From contig CAWCWA010000013.1 of assembly GCA_963799085.1 (NCBI GenBank), forward strand, positions 186,001 to 250,000: a stretch of DNA of 64,000 bases, given 5' to 3'. Both the position numbers and the translations under genes were made by a program. Source of the DNA: AP-15 sp963799085 (GTDB lineage Bacteria; Pseudomonadota; Alphaproteobacteria; ATCC43930; CGMCC-115725). A model generated the notes under the pieces. It was not told the DNA's origin. It saw nothing but the letters and a program-made list of their open reading frames with translations, and ran no database searches. Positions 56,821 through 64,000 of the stretch are shown here, one piece after another; the first letter of the stretch is position 1, and each line of letters opens with the position of its first letter.

Positions 56821-58401
56821 ATGGGAATGGGACGCACCTTGCTGGCGGCGGCCGGGATGGCGCTGGCAGCGGCGCACCCGGCGCTGGCGCAGAAGGCGGG
56901 CGGCATCTTGCAGATGCTCGATTTCGCCAGCCCGGCATCGATGTCGATCCACGAGGAATCGACGATTACCGCCGGCATTCCGATGATGGGGGTATTCAAC
57001 AACCTCGTCGTCTTCGACCAGCACGTGCCGCAGAACAGCCTCGCCTCGATCGTGCCGGATCTGGCGACCGACTGGTCGTGGGACGAGGACAGAACCGCGC
57101 TGACGTTCCATCTGCGGCAGGGTGTGAAATGGCATGACGGCAAGCCCTTCGCCGCGTCCGACGTCAAATGCACCTGGGACCGGCTGCGCGGAGTGGACGC
57201 CGACAAATTCCGGATCAATCCGCGCAAGGCGTGGTATCGCAACGTCGAGAACATCACGACCGAGGGCGACAACGAGGTCACCTTCCACCTGGCGCGGCCG
57301 CAGCCCTATTTGACAGCACTGCTCGCTTCCGGCCAGTCGCCCGTCTATCCCTGCCATGTATCGACGGCGCAGATGCGCCAGCACCCGATCGGCACCGGCC
57401 CGTTCAAGTTCGTCGAGTACAAACCCAACGAGCATATCCGGGTGACTCGCAACCCGGATTACTGGAAGCCGGGGCGGCCCTATCTCGACGGCATCGAGTA
57501 CACGATTATCGCCAGCCCGGCGACGCAGATCCTGGCCTTCGCCGCCGGCAAGCTCGATTTCACCTTCGCGACGATTCCGCTCCTAAAGGATGTAAAGAGC
57601 CAGGCGCCGAAGGCGGTGTGCGACGTTGTCATGGACAACAACAGCCGCGACCTCCTGATCAACCGCGCGGCACCGCCCTTCGACAACCATGAATTGCGGC
57701 GGGCACTGGCGCTCTCGCTCGACCGCCAGGCCTTCATCGATATTCTCGCCGAGGGACAGGGTGCGGAGGGTGGCGCGATGCTGCCGCCGCCCGATGGTGT
57801 CTGGGGCATGACGCCCGCGGTGCTGCACACTCTGCCCGGTTACGGGACCGATGTCGCCAAGAGCCGCGAGGAGGGCCGCGCGATCATGCGCAAGCTCGGC
57901 TACGGGCCGGACAACCGGCTGCCGGTCAAATTGTCGACCCGCAATGTTCCGGGGTACCGCGACGCCGCGGTCGTCGCGATCTCGCAGTTGCGCGAAGTCT
58001 ATGTCGATGCCGAGCTCGAACTGGTCGACACGGCCAACTGGTTCCCGCGCGTCATGCGCAAGGATTACAAGCTCGGCCTCGACGTCAGCACCGGCGGCCT
58101 CGACGAGCCGGACCAGAAATTCTACGAGAACTACGTCTGCGGCGCCGAGCGCAACCTGACCGGATATTGCGACCATGAGACCGACAAGCTGATCGACGCG
58201 CAATCGATGGAGGCCGATCCGCAGAAGCGCCGGAAGCTGGTATGGGATGTCGAACGCAGACTGGCCGAGGACGCGTCGCGGCCGGTGCTGCTCTACTCCC
58301 GTTTCGCCTCCTGCATGCAGCCCGCGGTCAAGGGGCTGACGACGATGACCAACAGCCGCTTCAACGGGTGGCGCATGGAACACGTCTGGCTCGACCGGTA
58401 G
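56821..58401 (+). CDS. ABC transporter substrate-binding protein, family 5 (paralogue 3)
   Basis: A 526-residue binding protein. The start ATG 56821 gives MGMGRTLLAAAGMALAAAHP, a signal peptide ending ALA-QK; an upstream ATG (56704) in frame is inside paralogue 2. It shares the core motifs (VKWHDGKPFAASDVKCTWDR, GTGPFKFVEYKPNEHIRVTR, FDNHELRRALALSLDRQAFI). It is somewhat more diverged than 1 and 2, with a shorter segment at the lobe interface. Preceded by a GGGAGGAG ribosome-binding site. Confidence 0.92.
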   Translation: MGMGRTLLAAAGMALAAAHPALAQKAGGILQMLDFASPASMSIHEESTITAGIPMMGVFNNLVVFDQHVPQNSLASIVPDLATDWSWDEDRTALTFHLRQGVKWHDGKPFAASDVKCTWDRLRGVDADKFRINPRKAWYRNVENITTEGDNEVTFHLARPQPYLTALLASGQSPVYPCHVSTAQMRQHPIGTGPFKFVEYKPNEHIRVTRNPDYWKPGRPYLDGIEYTIIASPATQILAFAAGKLDFTFATIPLLKDVKSQAPKAVCDVVMDNNSRDLLINRAAPPFDNHELRRALALSLDRQAFIDILAEGQGAEGGAMLPPPDGVWGMTPAVLHTLPGYGTDVAKSREEGRAIMRKLGYGPDNRLPVKLSTRNVPGYRDAAVVAISQLREVYVDAELELVDTANWFPRVMRKDYKLGLDVSTGGLDEPDQKFYENYVCGAERNLTGYCDHETDKLIDAQSMEADPQKRRKLVWDVERRLAEDASRPVLLYSRFASCMQPAVKGLTTMTNSRFNGWRMEHVWLDR

Positions 58402-58489
58402 CGCCGCATAAGCGCGATTGCCCTCACGCAACGGTCGCGCGGCCCGCGAGCTTTGTTATAGTTCGCATTCAGTGACAGGGGAGATCAAC

Positions 58490-59136
58490 ATGCCCGAGAA
58501 CAAGCGCGTGCGGCCGACCCGTTCGGTTTTGCCGGCGCGGCCGCCTTTGTTGACGCCGCACCCGCCGGTGGCGCCGCTATTGCCGCCGGCCCATGTCGTC
58601 GATCTGATGACCGCGGAAGGCTCGGCGGCGTTCGGCGCAAGTGGCGGGTAAGAGAGGCGAAGCTCGTCGAATGCCCGGCATTCACCGACGCGATGCCCGA
58701 GTACAAGACGACTTACGACATCGAGCCGCATGCCGAAGAGCGTGGCTTTGACGATTCCGACTGGACGGTGGTTCCGCCGACGGATCTGGGCGGCCGGCGC
58801 GGCGGCGGCATGGTGTCGTTCTGCTGGTACCGCACGAGCTTGACGGTGCCGGTCAACGCCATGGGCTTCGAGACCGCCGGTGCGATGGTGGTGTTCCGGG
58901 TCAATGTCGACGACTATGCCGAAATCTGGGTCAACGGCGAGATGCCGCGCGCCGCCGGGCGGCCGAGTCCCTACACGATCCAGGGCTTCAACACGCCGCA
59001 CCGCATCGTGCTCGCCACAGAGGTTTCGCCCGGCGAAAAATTCGAGATCGCGGTGTTCGCGATCAACGGGCCGATTTCGGCGGCACCCGCCAATTTCCTG
59101 TGGTTCCGGGAGGCGAAAGTCGAATTCTTCCGCTGA
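58490..59136 (+). CDS. Galactose-binding-like beta-sandwich protein (frameshifted)
   Basis: About 215 residues. MPENKRVRPTRSVLPARPPL, a proline-rich N-terminus, runs to DLMTAEGSAAFGA, where a shift near 58640 leads into KWRVREAKLVECPAFTDAMP. The rest, TYDIEPHAEERGFDDSDWTV, CWYRTSLTVPVNAMGFETAG, VDDYAEIWVNGEM and NGPISAAPANFLWFREAKVE, resembles the jelly-roll sugar-binding domain found before gluconolactonase or in glycosidases. Here it stands alone without a catalytic domain. It lies inside the binding-protein array, so it may act on or bind the same ligand. Confidence 0.7.
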
Positions 59137-59153
59137 GCGCCCGCAACGACTAG

Positions 59154-60751
59154 CCGGGATCATTCATCGGGCGGCATGAAGGGGCTAGCGGGATCGACAT
59201 AAGCCGTTGGATTCGCGTATGATTTGGTTGTTGAAGCCGGATCATTCGAAGACAACGGAGTTCGCACCCGCCATGGAGGAAGCTACGGGGATTCTGCCGG
59301 GTTTGCCTACGGTGGCCGGCAAGCCGGTGCATGTCGCCTTCGACGGCGGCCGGCTGACCTCGGACGCCGGGATATTGCTGCTGGCAGCGATTGAGCGACG
59401 GCTGAAGATCGCCGAACGGCTGGCGCGATGCATCGAAGACCCCCGCGCGCCTGATCGGATCCGGCATGAGATTGCCGAGATGATCCGGTATCGGGCCTTG
59501 CTGGTCGCGGCGGGCTATCCCGACGGCAACGACTGCGACGCGCTCAAATCCGACCCGGCCTTCAAGATGGCGATCGGGCGGCTGCCGGAAAGCGGCGATG
59601 ATCTGTGCTCGCAACCGACCATCAGTCGGCTGGAGAACCTGCCTGGCGCGACCGCGCTCAAGCGCATGATGGCAGCGATGGTCGAGCTGTTCTGCGACAG
59701 CTTCGAGCAGGTTCCCCGGCGTATCGTGCTCGACATCGACGATACCGAGGACCGGGTTCACGGCGGCCAACAGCTGGCGCTGTGGAACGCCCATTACGAC
59801 AGCCGCTGCTTTCTGCCGATCCACATTTATGAGGCGACGACCGGCAAGCCGGTGGCAATCATCCTGCGCCCCGGCAAGACCCCGGACGGAGCCGAGGTGG
59901 CGCTGGTGCTGCGCCACGTCATCGGCCGCATCCGCACCCGCTGGCCGGCGGTCGACATCCTCGTGCGCGGCGACAGCCATTACGCGCGGACTGAGGCGAT
60001 GGCGTGGTGCGAGCGCAAGCGCATCGGTTACATCTTCGGTCTCGCCGGCAACCCGGTGTTGCTGTGCCAGGTCAGCCCGCTCGCCGAGGATGCCGCCATT
60101 GGCCGCGTCGATGGCGAGGCCGACAAGGTCCGCCGCTACGGCGAATTTTGCTATGCCGCCAAAAGCTGGAAAGTCGAGCGCCGTGTCATCGCCCGTGTCG
60201 AGGCCGGTCCCCAGGGGGCCGACAGCCGCTTCATCGTCACCAATCTGCCGGGCTTGCCCAAGACGCTCTACGAGAAGGTCTATTGCGCGCGCGGGCAGGC
60301 CGAAAACCTGATCAAGGCGCACAAGCTGCACCTCGCTTCCGACCGCACCTCCTGTACCAAGGCCACCGCCAACCAGTTCCGCCTCTTGATCCACACCGCC
60401 GCCTATTGGCTGATGCTGAGCCTGCGCGGCCTCGCACCCCGCACGTCGTTCTGGCGCGATGCCCAGTTCGATACGATCCGCCTCTGCCTGATCAAGGTCG
60501 CCGGCCGCGTCACCGAGATGGTCACCCGCATTAAGATCGCCCTGCCGACCGCCTTCCCCTACCAGGCCGGCTTCACCGATCTCGCCAGCCGCCTCGCCAA
60601 GTTGCCCCCGTGAGCAACGGGGCCGGATGCCCCGCACAAACCCGTCGTCGCAACCTCAAACCCGGATCACCAGCGTCCCAGACGCCACGGCGAACCACGC
60701 CCCGCCCGGCGGCATCGCGCGGCCGAACGATACCCCGATGAATGATCCGGG
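59154..60751. mobile_element. IS1380-family insertion sequence, about 1.6 kb
   Basis: The left end ccgggatcattcatcggg and the right end (read inwards) cccggatcattcatcgggg are inverted repeats with one mismatch. Flanks are ctag (left) and ttag (right), compatible with a TTAR-type four-base target with one change. The transposase fills the interior. The element separates the third and fourth binding-protein paralogues. Confidence 0.88.
59207..60613 (+). CDS. IS1380-family transposase
   Basis: An intact 468-residue DDE transposase; the likelier start is the internal MEEATGILPGLPTVAGKPVH (ATG 59273), though the frame opens at 59207. Family features are FDGGRLTSDAGILLLAAIER, RRIVLDIDDTEDRVHGGQQL (first Asp), VDILVRGDSHYARTEAMAWC (second Asp), and the ARGQAENLIKAHK block with the glutamate. 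Unlike most neighbours it has no frameshift. Confidence 0.92.
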   Translation: MDSRMIWLLKPDHSKTTEFAPAMEEATGILPGLPTVAGKPVHVAFDGGRLTSDAGILLLAAIERRLKIAERLARCIEDPRAPDRIRHEIAEMIRYRALLVAAGYPDGNDCDALKSDPAFKMAIGRLPESGDDLCSQPTISRLENLPGATALKRMMAAMVELFCDSFEQVPRRIVLDIDDTEDRVHGGQQLALWNAHYDSRCFLPIHIYEATTGKPVAIILRPGKTPDGAEVALVLRHVIGRIRTRWPAVDILVRGDSHYARTEAMAWCERKRIGYIFGLAGNPVLLCQVSPLAEDAAIGRVDGEADKVRRYGEFCYAAKSWKVERRVIARVEAGPQGADSRFIVTNLPGLPKTLYEKVYCARGQAENLIKAHKLHLASDRTSCTKATANQFRLLIHTAAYWLMLSLRGLAPRTSFWRDAQFDTIRLCLIKVAGRVTEMVTRIKIALPTAFPYQAGFTDLASRLAKLPP

Positions 60752-60839
60752 TTAGCACACGGAAGTAAGGTTAGTGTAAGTTAGACGCAATCCGGTCGGA
60801 GGCCGGAAACGACTGGCCGACCGGGGAGGGAGAAGCGCG

Positions 60840-62444
60840 ATGAGACGAAATAAGTGGGTCGGCGCCGTCACGGGCGCCTTGCTGGCATCCCTGGCGATGG
60901 CGGCCCCGGCGGTGGCGCAGCAGCGCGGCGGGGTTCTCAAGGTCTTTCATTGGGACAGCCCGGCCAGCATGTCGATCCTCGAAGAGGCGACCTACTCCGT
61001 CGTCGTGCCGATGATGGGCGTCTTTAACAACCTCGTCATGTACGACCAGCACGTGCCGCAGAACAGCCTGAAGTCGATCGTGCCGGATCTCGGCCGAGAG
61101 CTGGAGCTGGAGCGAGGACGGGACCGAACTGAGTTCAAACTGCGCCAGGGTGTGAAATGGCATGACGGCAAGCCGTTCACGGCGGCCGACGTCAAATGCA
61201 CCTTCGACCTGCTGCTCGGCAAGTCGACAAGACAGGCTGCGGATCAATCCGCGCAAGGAATGGTACCATAACGTCAAGGAGGTTGCGGCGCCGAGCGATT
61301 ACGAGGCGGTCTTCCACCTCGAACGGCCGCAGCCGGCGTTGATCGCGCTGCTCGCGTCGGGCTATTCGCCGATCTATCCCTGCCACGTGCCGGCGGCAGA
61401 AATGCGCCGCCATCCGATCGGGACCGGCCCGTTCAAATTCGTCGAGTTCAAGGCGAACGAGTTGATCACGGTGGCCCGCAATCCGGACTATTGGAAAAAG
61501 GATCGGCCCTATCTCGACGGCATCGAATACACGATCATCCCGAACCGCTCGACAGCGACTTCTCGCCTTCGTCTCGGGCAAGTTCGACATGACCTGGCCC
61601 TTTGTCGTGACGGTTCCGCTGCTGAAGGACGTCAAGAGCCAGGCGCCGCAGGCGATCTGCGAGTTGCGGACCAACAACGCCACCAACAATCTGATCGTCA
61701 ACCGCGACAAGCCGCCCTTCGACAACGCCGATCTGCGCCGCGCGATGGTGCTGGCGCTCGACCGCAAGGCGTTCATCGACATCCTGACCGAGGGTCAGGG
61801 AAAGATCGGCGGCGCGATGCTGCCGCCGCCCGACGGGATTGTGGGGGATGCCTCCGGAAATGCTGCAGACCCTGCCGGGCTACGGCCCCGACGTGGAGAA
61901 GAACCGGGCCGACGCGCGCAAGATCATGGAGAAGCTCGGCTACGGGCCGGACAAGCGGCTCGCGGTCAAGGTCGCGACGCGCAATGTCGCGACCTATCGC
62001 GACCCGGCGGTGATCCTGATCGACCAGCTGAAGCAGATCTACATCGACGGCGAACTCGACACCGTCGAGACCGCGAACTGGCACTCCAAGGTGACGCGCA
62101 AGGATTACATGGTCGGGCTCAACGCCACCGGCAGCGGCGTCGATGATCCCGACCAGCAATTCTACGAGAACTACGCCTGCGGCTCGGCGCGGAACTACAC
62201 CGGCTACTGCAACAAGGAACTCGACAAGGAGTTCGACCAGCAATCGGCCGAGACCGACCAGGGAAAGCGCAAGAAGCTGGTGTGGGAGATCGACCGGAAG
62301 CTCCAGGAGGACGGGGCCCGGCCGATCATCTTCCACAACATCGGCGCGACCTGCTGGCAGCCCTACGTCAAGGGCCTGACGATGATGGTCAACAGCATCT
62401 ACAACGGCTGGCGGTTCGAGGACGTGTGGCTCGACAAGCACTGA
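60840..62444 (+). CDS. ABC transporter substrate-binding protein, family 5 (paralogue 4, several frameshifts)
   Basis: The signal peptide MRRNKWVGAVTGALLASLAM ends at AVA-QQ. Two compensating shifts lie between about 61093 and 61135 (LGRELELERGRDRTE in place of the expected AESWSWSEDGTEL-like text). Further single shifts lie near 61228, 61560 and 61845, after which VATRNVATYRDPAVILIDQL runs intact to NSIYNGWRFEDVWLDKH. All the family 5 motifs of paralogues 1-3 are recovered across frames, with a restored length near 534 residues. It probably functions if the shifts are errors. Confidence 0.85.
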
Positions 62445-62551
62445 GTTGGGAGCGGATCACGGAGATGCGATCGACCGAACCTAGCGAGGCGTGGTAACCT
62501 CGAACTGGCGTCGTGCGCCGAACGCCGGACCACCGGCGAGGGAGGAAGAAC

Positions 62552-63500
62552 GTGGGGTCCTATCTGGTGCGCCGGTTCGGCCTGATGATCCTGACACTGT
62601 TCGGGATTTCGATCATCATCTTCTTGATGCTGCGGCTGGCGCCCGGCAACATCGCGGATATCCTGTTCGACGCCGCGGGCTTTGTCGACCCGGCCGACAA
62701 GGCGCGGATCATGTCCGATCTCGGCCTCGACAAGCCGTTGCCGGTGCAGTACGCGACCTGGATCGGCGGGCTGTTGCGCGGCGATCTCGGTTATTCCTAT
62801 GTGTCGGACCGGCCGGCGCTGGCCGAGAATTCTGCCGCGCATCCCGATTACCGCACGCATCGCCGGGTTGGCGCTGACCTTTTCGGTGTTGATCGGGGTC
62901 CCGCTCGGGGTGATCAGCGCCGTCAAGCAGAACACCCGCCTCGACTACTTCCTGCGCGTGGTGAGCCTCTCCGGGTTGTCGCTGCCGGCCTTCTGGCTCG
63001 GCCTCCTGGTGCTGATGGCGTTCGTCACCTGGTTCGGCACGATCCCGATCTACAACGATGCGCCAGCGACCGTATGGGACGGCATCGTCATGTACAGCGT
63101 CCCGGCGGCGGTGGTCGGCTTCCGCAGTTCGGCGTTGCTGATGCGCCTGACCCGATCCTCGATGCTCGAAGTGTTGCGCCAGGACTACATCCGCACGGCG
63201 CGCTCGAAGGGCGCCTCGGAAAACGTGGTCAACTATCACCATGCGCTGAAGAACGCGGTGCTGCCGGTCGTCACCCTGATCGGCATCGAGGCCGCCTTTC
63301 TGATGGGCGGCCTGATCGTCACCGAGACCGTCTTCAACATTCCCGGGGTGGCGCGGTTCCTCGTCGAAGCGATCCGCTGGCGCGACTACCCGATCGTGCA
63401 GAACCTGGTCATGTACATCGCCATCCTTGTGGTGTTGGTCAACTTTACCGTCGACATGCTGTACGCGGTGCTCGATCCGCGCATCAAATATTCGGACTAG
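62552..63500 (+). CDS. ABC transporter permease, DppB-like (frameshifted)
   Basis: The GTG start at 62552 gives GSYLVRRFGLMILTLFGISI, the typical DppB/OppB first helix. The frame shifts near 62827 and continues LPRIPITARIAGLALTFSVL. The coupling-helix EAA-type motif lies in the stretch YIRTARSKGASENVVNYHHA with the following ALKNAVLPVVTLIG, and the end is AVLDPRIKYSD. The restored length of about 315 residues and six helices are normal. First permease of the importer served by the four binding proteins. Confidence 0.88.
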
Positions 63501-63534
63501 CGTTGAGCGAGATTTCCCAACCGGAGGAAATGCC

Positions 63535-64000
63535 GTGAGCAGCATCGACTATCGTGCGGAACTGTCGAGGGCCGGCGCGCATGTCGAGGGGAGGTGGAGC
63601 GCCGTCCGCTTTCTTGCGCGCCGCTACCCCTGGGCGCGGTCGGCGCGGTGATCATGGCGATTTTCGTCTTCGCCGCGGTCTTCGCGCCATTCATCACCGC
63701 TTATGACCCGCTGTCGACCAACGCGTCGCCGTCGCTGGCCAAGCCCAGCATGGCGCATTGGCTCGGCTGCGACTTCATGGGGCGCGACGTCTACAGCCGC
63801 ATCGTCTACGGCGCCCGCATCTCGCTCGCTGTCGGCATCGGTCTCGACCCTGTTGGGCGGCAGCCTCGGCATTCTCTTGGGCCTGCTGTCGGGCTATATC
63901 GGCGGCTGGATCGACCTCGCCGCACAGCGCCTGATCGACACCTTGCAATCCCTGCCGCTCTTGGTCATGGCGCTGTTGATGGCGGCCTCGCTCGGACCTT
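63535..64000 (+). CDS. ABC transporter permease, DppC-like (frameshifted, runs off window)
   Basis: The GTG start 63535 follows a CCGGAGGAAAT ribosome-binding site. The N-terminal cytoplasmic leader SSIDYRAELSRAGAHVEGRW shifts near 63640 into GAVGAVIMAIFVFAAVFAPF (first helix), then HWLGCDFMGRDVYSRIVYGA, the DppC-type LGTDxxGRDVxSR motif. A second shift lies near 63845 before LLGGSLGILLGLLSGYIGGW. The C-terminal half, with the EAA loop, lies beyond the window. Confidence 0.86.

Noticed and set aside
21214..64000. CRISPR arrays, riboswitches or bacterial rRNA/tRNA genes
   Set aside because: No regularly spaced repeats were found and no bacterial tRNA or rRNA fold was recognised in the GC-rich half.

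Overview
The window is two unrelated genomes joined end to end. Bases 1 to about 21,215 are AT-rich and are part of a fungal mitochondrial genome, with every identified gene on the minus strand. Bases from about 21,215 to 64,000 are GC-rich bacterial DNA, most like an alphaproteobacterium. The change happens inside one codon neighbourhood: the nad1 reading frame is cut on one side, and a truncated PEP-CTERM protein starts on the other. This looks like an assembly chimera rather than transfer. A mixed source such as a lichen, soil or fungus-bacterium sample would explain it, but that is inference.

Mitochondrial part. TGA is read as tryptophan in nearly every gene and there is a trnW(UCA), so genetic code 4 applies. 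The nad2/nad3 stop-start contact, the one-base nad4L/nad5 overlap, rps3 inside a group I intron near the 3' end of rnl, and a K-G-D-S-W-I-R-S-P tRNA block before rnl all point to a filamentous ascomycete (Pezizomycotina). In transcription order the window holds nad1 (5' end missing), trnV, rns, trnN, an unknown 219-codon-class ORF, a tRNA-like gene, cox3, trnR, cob, a second copy of that tRNA-like gene, nad6, a tRNA block, rnl with rps3, a second tRNA block, cox2, nad2, nad3, nad4L and nad5 (3' end missing). tRNAs for all amino acids except cysteine are present.

Bacterial part. It begins with a PEP-CTERM fragment, a small membrane protein, UspA and an SDR enzyme. Small exported proteins follow (DUF2147, DUF3309, an ABM monooxygenase), then an isocitrate lyase/PEP-mutase family enzyme, a cupin and RlpA. 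A divergent MBOAT / double SGNH-hydrolase cluster (27.6-31.6 kb) looks like a polysaccharide O-acetylation system. After an alpha/beta hydrolase come two translationally coupled amidases, NIPSNAP, GYD and EthD proteins, homogentisate dioxygenase, a CaiB-type CoA transferase and protocatechuate 3,4-dioxygenase (pcaHG), which suggest aromatic and amide catabolism. A kdpD-kdpE-kup potassium cluster follows, in which KdpD lacks most of its N-terminal sensor domain. An IS5-family element, DUF992 and a cis-prenyltransferase lead to a tandem array of four paralogous family-5 ABC substrate-binding proteins, split by an IS1380-family element and followed by two dipeptide-type permeases; the second runs off the window.

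Many bacterial genes carry one-base frameshifts that leave all family motifs intact in successive frames. This pattern suggests uncorrected read errors rather than real decay, so the broken genes are annotated here as single loci with the shift points given.
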